Numbered from the stretch's first letter, positions 24,787 to 32,864 are shown. The stretch is 64,000 nt of DNA from Mxb001 sp964537955 (GCA_964537955.1 CAZICY010000004.1:20293-84292); one strand, 5' to 3'. Numbers and translations: made by a program. Notes: generated by a model from the sequence alone, not told the origin.

Positions 24787-25632
24787 TCACGAGGAGGTGA
24801 CCTCCAGGCCCCTTCGGCGACGCAGGGATCGGGCAAGCGAGGAGAAGAGCCCGTCGACGACCATGCCCAGGATGAGGATGACCAGCATCGTTGCGAGGAG
24901 AGTTGCCGACTGCGAGAACTGCCGGGCGAACTCGAGCTGGGCGCCGAGGGACGGCCGCTCGGCAATGATCACGAGGAGCTCACCGGCCATGAGGCTGCGC
25001 CACGCGAAGGCCCAGCCCTGGGTGAGCCCGGACACATAGGTGGGGAGCGCAGCGGGCAGCACGACGTCGCGGTAGAGGGACACGGGTCCGGCACCGAGCA
25101 CCCGGCCCAGCCGGGTGAACGCGGGCGGCACGTTGTCGATGCCCGTGATGACGCCATTGGCGATGCTCGGAGCCGCGCCGAGAATGACGACGAAGAGGAT
25201 CGCTTGCTCATTGAGTCCGAAGACCAAAATCGCGAAGGGAAACCACGCGATCGACGGCATGGTCTGCAGGCCCGTGATGAGGCTGCCGACGGCGAGGCGC
25301 AGCGGCGTGATGCGTGCGACGAGGATCCCGATGATGGTGCCGATCACGAGCGCGAGGGAAAATCCCGTGATGGCACGGATGACCGTCGTGCCCATCGCCG
25401 ACCAGAACCGCTCGGTCTGGATCATCTCCCCGAGCTGGGCGAGCGTGGTCGCGGGCGAGGGGAAGACGTACTCGGGTCGCCAGCCGCTCCAGTAGACGAT
25501 CTGCCACACGGCGAGCACGAGCACGACGGCGAGCGCCTTGGGCCAGATCCATGCCCACACGCGTGCACCCGTGCCGGCACCGGGGCGCAGCTTGGGTGCC
25601 TGCTCCACGTTGGGGGTGAGGACGGTGCTCAC
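24787..25632 (-). CDS. ABC transporter permease, SsuC/TauC/NrtB type
   Basis: 281 residues beginning with GTG at 25632, overlapping the ATPase stop (GTGA). Six hydrophobic segments are visible starting WPKALAVVLVLAVWQIVYW. The EAA loop appears as RLGRVLGAGPVSLYRDVVLP followed by AALPTYVSGLTQGWAFAWR. It is the membrane channel of the second sulfonate/taurine/nitrate-class importer. Only distantly similar to the permease at 21397, so the two modules are not a recent duplication. Confidence 0.9.
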   Translation of the reverse strand: MSTVLTPNVEQAPKLRPGAGTGARVWAWIWPKALAVVLVLAVWQIVYWSGWRPEYVFPSPATTLAQLGEMIQTERFWSAMGTTVIRAITGFSLALVIGTIIGILVARITPLRLAVGSLITGLQTMPSIAWFPFAILVFGLNEQAILFVVILGAAPSIANGVITGIDNVPPAFTRLGRVLGAGPVSLYRDVVLPAALPTYVSGLTQGWAFAWRSLMAGELLVIIAERPSLGAQLEFARQFSQSATLLATMLVILILGMVVDGLFSSLARSLRRRRGLEVTSS

Positions 25633-26414
25633 GAGTCGGCTCCTTCGAGATGGCTTCGGCCTGCCTTGAGGCGCACCGTGAGGTCAGCGGCCCGCTCGGC
25701 GACCCCGGTGGAGTCCATGAGCCGGGGATGGGGGAGGTCGATCTGCGTCTCGTAGACGATGCGGCCGGGTCGCGAGCCCATGAGGATGACACGATCCCCG
25801 AGTCGCACCGCCTCGCGCATGTTGTGGGTGACGAAGACGACCGTGAGGCCCTGTTCCTGGACGACCGCTTCGATCTCGTCGTGGAGGTGATCGCGTGTCA
25901 TCGCGTCGAGGGCTCCAAGTGGCTCGTCCATGAGGACGATGGACGTGTCCTGCGCGAGGCAGCGTGCGAGTGCCACGCGCTGCTTCATACCGCCGGAGAG
26001 CTCGTGTGGGCGCTTGTCCTCCCAGCCCTCGAGTCGCACCACACGCAGGAGCTCGCGAGCACGCTCGCGCCGCTCGGCTCGTGGCACTCCGTGGAGCTTG
26101 AGTGCCAGTTCGACATTCCGCTGAGCCGTGAGCCAGGGCAGGAGGGTCGCTTCCTGGAACATCAGTGCCGGCTTGTCGGCCGTCCAGATGGTGCCGGAGG
26201 TCGGTGCGTCGAGCCCGGCGAAGAGGTTGAGCAGGGTGGACTTGCCGCATCCGGATGCGCCTACGACCGTGACGAACTCCCCGGCCTTGATGTCGAGATC
26301 GACGCCGTCCAGCGCGACGGTCGCGTCCGCACCGCTGCCGAAGACCTTGCTGACGTCAGCGGCGCGGAGCGCGATTCCGTGCGTGGTGGGGGCGTCGACA
26401 GCCGCCGCGCTCAT
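25629..26414 (-). CDS. ABC transporter ATP-binding protein, SsuB/TauB type
   Basis: 261 residues. Walker A GASGCGKST, Q-loop LMFQEATLLPWLTAQRNV, signature LSGGMKQRVALARCLA, Walker B SIVLMDEPLGALDAMT and switch His in VTHNMREAVRLGDRV are all intact. ATG overlaps the binding-protein stop. Energises the second importer in the islet. The MREAVRLGDRV wording is typical of nitrate/sulfonate/bicarbonate importers. Confidence 0.92.
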   Translation of the reverse strand: MSAAAVDAPTTHGIALRAADVSKVFGSGADATVALDGVDLDIKAGEFVTVVGASGCGKSTLLNLFAGLDAPTSGTIWTADKPALMFQEATLLPWLTAQRNVELALKLHGVPRAERRERARELLRVVRLEGWEDKRPHELSGGMKQRVALARCLAQDTSIVLMDEPLGALDAMTRDHLHDEIEAVVQEQGLTVVFVTHNMREAVRLGDRVILMGSRPGRIVYETQIDLPHPRLMDSTGVAERAADLTVRLKAGRSHLEGADS

Positions 26415-27496
26415 GCCTGCACGGCCGGCAGGCCGAGAGCCTTGAGCACCTCGTTGAGGATGGCCAGGTCGTAGAGATTGCCGGGGAGCCCACCGGCCGC
26501 CTCGAGGCCAGCCTGGTCGAGCAGGCCCACGGCGACGGCGTCCTCCGCGGACTTCACGAGGGTGCCCGTGAGGGGATCGATCGTGAAGGTCAGCTGGTCC
26601 CAGGCGCGGTCGAGGATCTCAGGCTTGGGAGAGCTGCCGGTGAGCGCGGCGAGTGCGAGAGAGAAGGACTCCTTTGCAGCGGCAGGGTCGGCCTCGATCG
26701 ACTCGATGGCAGCCAGGTGCCCCTTGAGCAGCGCGGACACGGCCTCGGGGTGCTCGGCGATGAAGGCCGTGCGGCAGATGATGTGGGTGGTGACGAACTT
26801 GCCCTCGGGCCAGAGCGTCGCCTCATCGACGAGGATCTCCGCCCCTTGGGCGACGTACTCCGAGACCCACGGCTCCGGGACCCAGGCGCCGTCGATGTCG
26901 CCGGACGCGTAAGCGGCGAGGCCCTCGGCATTGGACTGCGGCTTGATGGAGACGTCACCGCCACCCTCGGGGGTCGTCTCGACACCCTTCTCCTTGAGCC
27001 AGTAGCGGAACGCCACGTCCTGGGTGTTGCCCAACTGCGGAGTGGCGAAGGACTTGCCCTTCATGGTCTCCACGTCGGTGATCCCGGGTCGCACGACGAG
27101 CGCTGCGCCGCCGGATGTCACACCACTGACGACCCGGATCGCCTCGCCACCGGACTGGACGTAGGCGTTCACGGCGGGGTTGGGGCCGATGTAGGAGCAG
27201 TCGAGCGAGTCGGCGAAGAGCGCGGTCACCGCGTCGGGCCCGGCGTTGAAGACGGTCGGGGTGACGGTGAGGTCGACCTCCTTGAGCGCGTCCTTGAACA
27301 GGCCCTGCTGAGTGCCCACGAGGGCGGGGGCGTGGGTGAGGTTGGGGAAGTAGCCCAGGCGCAAGGTGGTGATGTCGGCGGGAGCGGCGCTCCCCGAGGC
27401 GGAGCCGGCGTCGTCGGCGGAGCCGGACGAGCAGGCGGCCAGGGCCAGGGTGGCGGCGGTGACGCCGAAGACGACGAGGGGACGCAGGTGGCGCAT
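26411..27496 (-). CDS. ABC transporter substrate-binding lipoprotein (sulfonate/taurine type)
   Basis: 361 residues with lipobox LAAC (cysteine about residue 22) and a Ser/Gly/Ala linker. The mature domain starts TTLRLGYFPNLTHAPALVG and contains ADSLDCSYIGPNPAVNAYVQ, GKSFATPQLGNTQDVAFRYW and DIDGAWVPEPWVSEYV, as in SsuA/NrtA-like proteins of the actinobacterial type. It is the first gene of the leftward operon, with a promoter and an inverted repeat between 27534 and 27564. The ligand is probably an organosulfur compound. Confidence 0.88.
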   Translation of the reverse strand: MRHLRPLVVFGVTAATLALAACSSGSADDAGSASGSAAPADITTLRLGYFPNLTHAPALVGTQQGLFKDALKEVDLTVTPTVFNAGPDAVTALFADSLDCSYIGPNPAVNAYVQSGGEAIRVVSGVTSGGAALVVRPGITDVETMKGKSFATPQLGNTQDVAFRYWLKEKGVETTPEGGGDVSIKPQSNAEGLAAYASGDIDGAWVPEPWVSEYVAQGAEILVDEATLWPEGKFVTTHIICRTAFIAEHPEAVSALLKGHLAAIESIEADPAAAKESFSLALAALTGSSPKPEILDRAWDQLTFTIDPLTGTLVKSAEDAVAVGLLDQAGLEAAGGLPGNLYDLAILNEVLKALGLPAVQA

Positions 27497-27533
27497 GAGG
27501 TGCCTTCCGTAGGGAGCAGGGCTTTCCCTACAA

Positions 27534-27564
27534 TGTCTATCAAGACACTAGGAATACCTGTCAA
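27534..27564 (-). promoter_or_regulatory. promoter and candidate Rrf2 operator of the islet transporter operon
   Basis: On the minus strand TTGACA (27564-27559) is a perfect -35 box; 17 bases later GATAGA (27541-27536) can act as -10. The inverted repeat TGTCT-ATCA-AGACA (27534-27547) overlaps this -10, the ideal place for repression by the Rrf2 protein encoded at the operon end. The start codon is about 40 bases downstream. Confidence 0.6.
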
Positions 27565-27653
27565 ATCCGTCCGATCGGCGTGTCGCGGAGGGTCACCGCG
27601 TGCCCATGAGAGACACAGATGGCCCACGGAAGCCGCTACATCGTTCGCCCTCG

Positions 27654-27702
27654 GACGCTGAACGCCGGTACTTGGCTAGCCCACTGACGCTGAACGCTGG
27701 TA
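27654..27702. repeat. 17-bp direct repeats beside tRNA-Phe
   Basis: GACGCTGAACGCCGGTA (27654-27670) and GACGCTGAACGCTGGTA (27686-27702) differ at one base and are 32 bases apart, in an otherwise gene-free stretch between the transporter promoter and tRNA-Phe. Position and spacing resemble integrase arm-binding sites of an att region. Confidence 0.6.
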
Positions 27703-27777
27703 GCGCGGATCTCATCGAGCCCAGCCCCACGGCGAGAAATGGCCGGAAACACGGGGGACTTGGGGATTCCTGGAGGG

Positions 27778-27851
27778 TGGCCAGGGGCGGGGTCGAACCG
27801 CCGACCTTCCGATTTTCAGTCGGACGCTCGTACCAACTGAGCTACCTGGCC
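27778..27851 (-). tRNA. tRNA-Phe (GAA)
   Basis: Folds as a complete cloverleaf on the minus strand: acceptor GGCCAGG/CCTGGCC with discriminator A, D stem GCTC/GAGC, anticodon stem TCCGA/TCGGA around CTGAAAA (anticodon GAA), T stem GGCGG/CCGCC with TTCGACC loop. 74 bases, CCA not encoded. Its 3' half is duplicated at 24142. Confidence 0.97.
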
Positions 27852-27890
27852 GTGCGGGCCGCAAGGCGGCCCTGGCCGCTTGTGGCGGCC

Positions 27891-27967
27891 TGGCGACCCC
27901 GACGGGACTCGAACCCGCGACCTCCGCCGTGACAGGGCGGCGCGCTAACCAACTGCGCTACGGGGCC
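27891..27967 (-). tRNA. tRNA-Asp (GTC)
   Basis: Minus strand cloverleaf starting GGCCCCGTAGC, anticodon loop CTGTCAC (anticodon GTC), T loop TTCGAGT, acceptor 3' strand CGGGGTC. The discriminator G is followed by an encoded CCA. Confidence 0.97.
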
Positions 27968-27985
27968 TCGGTGGTGCTGAGACCG

Positions 27986-28058
27986 TGTCCCCAACGGGAT
28001 TCGAACCCGCGCTGCCGCCTTGAAAGGGCGGAGTCCTAGGCCGCTAGACGATGGGGAC
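27986..28058 (-). tRNA. tRNA-Glu (TTC)
   Basis: Minus strand cloverleaf starting GTCCCCATCGTCTAGCGG, anticodon loop CTTTCAA (anticodon TTC), T loop TTCGAAT, acceptor TGGGGAC plus discriminator A. 73 bases, CCA not encoded. First of the Glu-Asp-Phe cluster. Confidence 0.97.
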
Positions 28059-28152
28059 CATCGCCGCCGAACCGACGTCGGAGACTGGGAAAGCATAGGG
28101 GAGCCGGGGGGCCGGTTTCCACGGGGGTGGTGGGCTGGCCCGTGCGCGCAGA

Positions 28153-28181
28153 AGGGGCCATCCCATGACGGGATGACCCCT
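28153..28181 (-). terminator. intrinsic-type terminator of the small gene at 28218
   Basis: On the minus strand AGGGGTCATCCC pairs with GGGATGGCCCCT (12 bp, one G-U) around the loop GTCAT, followed by TTCT. It begins 36 bases after the stop of the 29-residue gene. Confidence 0.7.
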
Positions 28182-28217
28182 CCTCACGCGTTGCTGGGCC
28201 GGGCTCGATGCCGACCC

Positions 28218-28307
28218 CTACATGTCGCCCGGGTGTGCCGCCTTCCACGCACAGGGGCCTGGTCGATGCACCTCCTGAAGGAGGGCCTCGGTGATGGGAG
28301 TGATCAT
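28218..28307 (-). CDS. 29-residue stand-alone small protein
   Basis: The ORF starts at ATG 28307 behind a strong GAGAGGAGG site (spacing about five) and ends at TAG 28218; the peptide begins MITPITEALLQEVHRPGP and ends AAHPGDM. A well-formed terminator lies 36 bases downstream on the same strand and TTGACT about 80 bases upstream could serve as -35. A ribosome site, short ORF and dedicated terminator together argue for a real small gene. One Cys and one Trp; N-terminal half is an amphipathic helix. No family recognised; a regulatory peptide or modified-peptide precursor are possibilities. Confidence 0.6.
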   Translation of the reverse strand: MITPITEALLQEVHRPGPCAWKAAHPGDM

Positions 28308-28451
28308 GAATCCTCCTCTCACGTGCGCGGGGAACCCGCTCCTTCAGTGTGCGCTCGTGGAAGCGGACGAGTCAAGGATCGCCGACGACGAATTTGAGGA
28401 ATGCCGTCGGTCAGCCGTGGACTCCTCCCGCGTGACCGGTCACCATGAGGC

Positions 28452-30416
28452 GTGCGCACCTACGGCCGCGTGGCCGCGACCCTCGCCGCCGTGCTGGCCC
28501 TTGTGGTCATGGGCGCTGCGGCGCCCGCAGGCACCGCGTCTGAGGAGTCAGCGCAACAGAGATCGTCCCTGCGCGTGGGCAGCGTCGACCTACGCCCGTG
28601 CGACGTGATGCGCGATGCCTACTGCGGTCGCATCGCGCGCGCGTGGGATCCGTCAGGGCGCGTGCCCGGCACTCTCACGGTCGGCTTCGCATGGATCCCC
28701 GCATCATCGGGCCGATCGATCGGCACGCTCGTCCCCCACGAGGGCGGCCCGGGCTACAGCACGACAGGCTCGGGCGAGTGGTTCGCCGAGATGTACGGCG
28801 ATCTGATGACCGATCACGACATGCTCCTCGTGGACGCCCGCGGCATGGGGCGCACGGCGGTCATCGCCTGCGCCGCGCTCGACCAGGGCACGATGCCCTT
28901 TGTCCGCGCCGTCGGTGCGTGCGCGCGCTCGCTCGGTGACCGCGCGTACTCCTATGGCACCGAGGCATCCGCCGACGACCTGGCTGCCGTGCTCGACGCC
29001 CTCGAGATCGACAGGGTCGACATGTACGGCGACTCCTACGGGACGTTCTTCGGCCAGGTCTTTGCCGGACGCCACCCCGATCGCCTGCGCACCCTCATCC
29101 TCGACGGTGCCTACCCGACCTATGGCGAGTCCGCGTGGTACCCGACTCAGGGGCCGGCCCTGAGACGAGCACTCACCGCCCTCTGTGCGCGCAGTGCGCT
29201 CTGCGCGGCCGAACCCGGCATGCCGGTGCCGCTGCTGGAGCAGCTGCTCGAGCGCCTTCGCGCGAAGCCGATGCAGGTGCGCGCCCCCGGCGGCGACGGT
29301 CGCTGGCACCGGGTGATGCTTGATCCGGAGGCTGTGGCCGCGGTCGCCTACAACGCCACCTATGTCTCCCCGACGTATCGTGAGTTCACCGCGGCGGTGC
29401 GCGCCGCACTCGAGGGGGACGCACGACCGCTGGGCCGCCTCTTCGCTGAGTACTGGTGGACCGGCGACACGTCCAGCAACCCGCGCGAGTACAGCACCGG
29501 CGCGGAGGCCGCGGTCTCCTGCCACGACTACCCGCAGCTCTTCGACCTGCGCCGATCCCGCGAGGCCCGGCAGCGGCAGTATCACGATGCGTTCGCGCGC
29601 AAGCAGGCTTCTCAGCCCGACCTCTACGGCCCCTTCACCATCCGCGAGTACAAGCGCTCGGGCTGGACCTCCTTCGGCATGTGCCTGGAGTGGCCCAAGC
29701 CTCCGGTCGGCGCGGATTTCGGGCCGCCCCGTCCGCCGGATGGTGGGTATCCGGCCGTGCCCACCCTCGTCCTCTCCGGCGAACTCGACACGATCACGAC
29801 GGCGGCCGAGGGAGACATGGTCGCGGCCCGATTCCCGCGGTCCCGTCACATCGTGGTCGCCAACGGCCTGCACGTCGTCGGTGGTGCCGGGCCTGACACG
29901 TGCGGACCGCGGCTCGTGCGCCACGTGGTGCGCACCGGTGGGCTCGACATCCCGAACTCTCTGGCCCAGTGTGCGGACACTGCTCCCATCATTCGTGCGG
30001 TCGGTACCTACCCGCGTGAGCTCGCCGCCGTCGAGTTCCCGGCCGGCGTCACGGACGACACCGTCGCGCGCCTGGCGGTGACGGCCGCTAACACTGCCGC
30101 GGACCTCATCGACCGGTGGTGGCAGGGCTACTCCGACACCGGCTACGGCCTGCGCGGGGGCGAGTGGCGTTACACGGGAGAGCGGCGCGTGCGCTTCGTG
30201 CTCGAGGGCGTGCGGCTCGTGCGCGATCTGCCGGTGAGCGGCACCTTCACGTGGGATCGCACGAGCGGAGCGGTATCGGTCGACCTGAGACTTCCCATCA
30301 GCAGTGGTGTCCGCGCGGTGACGGGATCGTGGAACGCCGACGCCATGGGTGCCCTGGCCACGCTCACGGTCACGGGTGCACTGGGACCGGCGACGATCGT
30401 CGTGCCGGCGCCCTAG
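28452..30416 (+). CDS. secreted alpha/beta hydrolase, TAP/prolyl-aminopeptidase-like
   Basis: 654 residues from GTG 28452. A Sec signal peptide (about 1-30) leads to a hydrolase domain with oxyanion segment PHEGGPGYSTTG, nucleophile elbow MYGDSYGTFF, catalytic Asp in LSGELDTIT and His in ANGLHVVGG; the C-terminal TAP-like segment follows. Relatives are tripeptidyl- or prolyl-aminopeptidases (Streptomyces SlpD/E, TAP) that trim peptides outside the cell. The last 130 residues form an extra beta-rich domain not needed for catalysis. Several cysteine pairs fit an extracellular protein. Confidence 0.85.
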   Translation: MRTYGRVAATLAAVLALVVMGAAAPAGTASEESAQQRSSLRVGSVDLRPCDVMRDAYCGRIARAWDPSGRVPGTLTVGFAWIPASSGRSIGTLVPHEGGPGYSTTGSGEWFAEMYGDLMTDHDMLLVDARGMGRTAVIACAALDQGTMPFVRAVGACARSLGDRAYSYGTEASADDLAAVLDALEIDRVDMYGDSYGTFFGQVFAGRHPDRLRTLILDGAYPTYGESAWYPTQGPALRRALTALCARSALCAAEPGMPVPLLEQLLERLRAKPMQVRAPGGDGRWHRVMLDPEAVAAVAYNATYVSPTYREFTAAVRAALEGDARPLGRLFAEYWWTGDTSSNPREYSTGAEAAVSCHDYPQLFDLRRSREARQRQYHDAFARKQASQPDLYGPFTIREYKRSGWTSFGMCLEWPKPPVGADFGPPRPPDGGYPAVPTLVLSGELDTITTAAEGDMVAARFPRSRHIVVANGLHVVGGAGPDTCGPRLVRHVVRTGGLDIPNSLAQCADTAPIIRAVGTYPRELAAVEFPAGVTDDTVARLAVTAANTAADLIDRWWQGYSDTGYGLRGGEWRYTGERRVRFVLEGVRLVRDLPVSGTFTWDRTSGAVSVDLRLPISSGVRAVTGSWNADAMGALATLTVTGALGPATIVVPAP

Positions 30417-30468
30417 GCGGGGCAGCACCGTGCCTTCCGCGAGCGTCTCCCTGTGGCAGGGTGCCGCT

Positions 30469-31836
30469 ATGGATCGTCGGCACTTCCTCGGTGCATCGGG
30501 ACTCGCCGCCGCCGCATTCCTCGCCGGGCCCGGGGACGCGCTCGCGCTCGGTCGCCGACGCGTGCCCGAGCCAGTGTCCGCTCTCGTCACGCGCTGGGAC
30601 ACGGATCCGTGGTCGCGCGGGTCCTACTCCGCCCTTCCCGCCGGCACGTCACCCTCGGTGCGCCGCACCCTCGCCGACGCGATCCTCGGGGGGCGTATCG
30701 CGCTGGCCGGCGAGTATGCGAGCAAGGCCTACCCGGCGACGACGACCGGCGCCTACCTTTCCGGGCGGCACGCAGCCGGGCGCCTGCTCGATCGCGTCAA
30801 CGCACGGACGGCGATCGTCGTCGGCGCGGGCCTGGCAGGCGCGGCGGCGGCCCATGACCTTCGCGCGGCCGGCGTCGAGGTCACGGTCGTCGAGGCGCGC
30901 GATCGCGTCGGAGGACGCATCTGGAGCAATGAGCAATGGGGCGTGCCGGTCGAGCTGGGCGCCGCGTGGATCCACGGCACGCGCGGCAACCCGATCGTGC
31001 CGCTCGCCCGCGCCGCGGGACTCGGGCTCGTGCCCACGGACTACGACGACGCCGTCGCGCGCGACACGCTCACCGGCCTGCCATCTGCGAAGGCAGAGGC
31101 GCGATGGACGCGCCTGGATGGCCTGCTCGAGCAGCTGGGCGAGGCATGGCCGCCGAGATCGCTCAGCGTTGCGGACTGGCTCGCACGCCAGGACTGGACG
31201 ACCGGTCGCATCGATGCGTGGGCCACGCAGGTCGAAGTCACGCAGGAGTACGGGCTCGACCCGGGCCGACTCGGCGTCCGCGCCACGGAGGAAGGTGCGG
31301 CGTACCGCGGCGGCGACGTCCTCGTCGCGGACGGCTACGTGACGATCGTCGACGACCTGCTCGAGGGCATCGACGTGCGACGCGGCGTGGCGGCCAGGTC
31401 CGCTGCCGTGAGTGGAAGGCGCGTGGACGTCGCACTCGCCTCGGGCGAGCGTCTCTCCGCGGACATCGCGGTGATCGCCGTGCCGCTCGCACTCGTGCGC
31501 GCCGGCCTGCCGAAGCTGCCCGACATGGGCCGCGGCGTGCGCACCGCCCTGCGCGGGCTCGTCACGGGAGTCTTCGAGAAGGTCGTGCTCCGCTACGACG
31601 AGCAGTGGTGGGGTGACCACCGCGTCTACGGGATCGTGGGCGGCGGCGCCCCGGGCGCTCCCGCAGGGTCCGCGGCCGCCCTGCGCTGGACCGAGTTCTA
31701 CTCGCTCTCCGACGTGCTCGGCTTCCCCGCCCTCGCGGGTTTCAGTGGCGGATCGAGCGCTCGGTCACGGCCTGCCTCGGATGCCGGCTGTGCGACGGAA
31801 GCACAGCGCGCCCTCACCGCGGCCTTCGCCGGCTGA
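30469..31836 (+). CDS. flavin amine oxidase with apparently circularly permuted domain order
   Basis: 455 residues with a Tat-like export signal (MDRRHFLGASGLAAAAFLAG). Unlike normal amine oxidases, the segment that usually closes the protein comes first: TRWDTDPWSRGSYSALPAGT (Trp43) and GRIALAGEYASKAYPATTTG (about 75-94), the GEY-ATT-GAYLSG flavin-contacting motif. Only then comes the usual N-terminal Rossmann motif TAIVVGAGLAGAAAAHDL (about 114-131) and VEARDRVGGRIW. The C-terminus ends LAGFSGGSSARS...ALTAAFAG, exactly where the missing C-terminal block would normally follow. No frameshift is needed, so this looks like a real permutation. Substrate unknown; likely extracytoplasmic. Confidence 0.82.
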   Translation: MDRRHFLGASGLAAAAFLAGPGDALALGRRRVPEPVSALVTRWDTDPWSRGSYSALPAGTSPSVRRTLADAILGGRIALAGEYASKAYPATTTGAYLSGRHAAGRLLDRVNARTAIVVGAGLAGAAAAHDLRAAGVEVTVVEARDRVGGRIWSNEQWGVPVELGAAWIHGTRGNPIVPLARAAGLGLVPTDYDDAVARDTLTGLPSAKAEARWTRLDGLLEQLGEAWPPRSLSVADWLARQDWTTGRIDAWATQVEVTQEYGLDPGRLGVRATEEGAAYRGGDVLVADGYVTIVDDLLEGIDVRRGVAARSAAVSGRRVDVALASGERLSADIAVIAVPLALVRAGLPKLPDMGRGVRTALRGLVTGVFEKVVLRYDEQWWGDHRVYGIVGGGAPGAPAGSAAALRWTEFYSLSDVLGFPALAGFSGGSSARSRPASDAGCATEAQRALTAAFAG

Positions 31837-31859
31837 CGCCCTGCCGCCACAATGGTCAC

Positions 31860-32210
31860 GTGATCGAGGTCTCGCCCGCCGAGTTCGAGGAGCTCGTGGC
31901 CGAGGCCCTCGAGGCGGTGCCCGTCGAGCTCGCGCGCCTCATCGACAATGTCGTCTTCGTCATCGAGGCTGACGGGCCACCCGACGACCCCGACCTGCTC
32001 GGGCTCTACGAGGGCATCGCCCTCACGGAGCGGGATGCGACGTACGCCGGAGCCCTCCCCGATCGCATCACGATCTACCGCAACCCGACGCTGCGGATCT
32101 GCGACACCTATGAGGACGTCGTCGAAGAGGTCACCATCACCGTCGTGCACGAGATCGCCCACCACTTCGGCATCGATGACGAGCGCTTGCACGAGCTCGG
32201 CTACGACTGA
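31860..32210 (+). CDS. zincin-like metallopeptidase family protein
   Basis: 116 residues starting GTG. The C-terminal half contains the zinc motif VVHEIAHHFGIDDERLHELGY, of the HExxH...H type (MPN-unrelated 'minigluzincin' or DUF1025-like). The N-terminal part FEELVAEALEAVPVELARLI is helical. Members are small cytosolic proteins, common in actinobacteria, with unproven substrates. Immediately follows the permuted amine oxidase with 23 bases between. Confidence 0.88.
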   Translation: MIEVSPAEFEELVAEALEAVPVELARLIDNVVFVIEADGPPDDPDLLGLYEGIALTERDATYAGALPDRITIYRNPTLRICDTYEDVVEEVTITVVHEIAHHFGIDDERLHELGYD

Positions 32211-32216
32211 GCGGCA

Positions 32217-32864
32217 CTACCTCGGCTTGACGGTGCCGTCCATGTAGACGGTGAGGATCTGCAGGCCACCCTGGCCGTCGTCGTAGTTGACGTACCAGCG
32301 CAGCTTGCCGAAGTCCGAAGCGGACGTCGTGGCCTGCATGAGGTTCATTGCCGCGAGCGGCACGTCGGTGGGAAACCTGTCCGAGTTCTCCTCGCGGTAG
32401 TCCTCAGCCAGCTGGAGCGCGCGGTTGGCCCCGATGCGCAGTTTCTTGTCCACGCCGGTGCTGCCACCCCATCCCTCGTTGGACGTGATGACGCCGGTCT
32501 GGCACATGCCGTCGTACTTGATGAGCAGCGACATCCCTCGGTCGGCGCCACGGGCGGTGACGAGGTTGACGTTGAAGGCCACCTGATTGGCGGTCAGCGT
32601 GACCGCCTTGAGTGGATCCGTGTCGGCGGGGTCCCCCTCGAGGTCCACCTCCATCATCTTGGAGTCCTTCAGCTTCGCGCCCTTGCCGTAGTACTGCTCC
32701 GCAAGCTGGGGGATGTCGAGTTTGCGAAAGTCCTTCTGTGCCTTGGCCATGAGGGGACGGACGTTGCCTGACCACCCGCACAGGTCGTCAGCCGCCTGCG
32801 CGGAGACCGGGGCTGCCAAGAGCCCCGCGGACAGGGCCAACACCGCGACTGCGGACTTCCACAT
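32217..32864 (-). CDS. secreted protein, paralog A of a tandem pair
   Basis: 215 residues with a signal peptide cleaved near AQA (about residue 24). Two cysteines (LCGWSGN and GMCQTG) are shared with its neighbour. Conserved blocks: NVRPLMAKAQKDFRKL, GWGGSTGVDKKLRIGANRAL, PLAAMNLMQATTSASDFGKL, RWYVNYDDGQGGLQILTVYM. No known domain. It converges on the zincin gene with six bases between stops. Confidence 0.75.
   Translation of the reverse strand: MWKSAVAVLALSAGLLAAPVSAQAADDLCGWSGNVRPLMAKAQKDFRKLDIPQLAEQYYGKGAKLKDSKMMEVDLEGDPADTDPLKAVTLTANQVAFNVNLVTARGADRGMSLLIKYDGMCQTGVITSNEGWGGSTGVDKKLRIGANRALQLAEDYREENSDRFPTDVPLAAMNLMQATTSASDFGKLRWYVNYDDGQGGLQILTVYMDGTVKPR

Larger units (their letters stand above)
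24142..27813. mobile_element. probable 3.6-kb genomic islet at tRNA-Phe (no integrase)
   Basis: The region lies exactly between two 38-bp direct repeats of the tRNA-Phe 3' half and immediately downstream of the intact tRNA. It carries only an Rrf2 regulator and a complete SsuABC-type transporter, all read leftward in one overlapping operon. No integrase or excisionase is present, so it would be a decayed or trans-mobilised element. Direct repeats of 17 bases at 27654 and 27686 next to the tRNA end could be integrase arm sites. Confidence 0.6.

Noticed and set aside
28704..30602. 632-codon minus-strand ORF opposite the hydrolase
   Set aside because: Shadow of a gene with clear catalytic motifs; low-complexity Arg/Gly composition.
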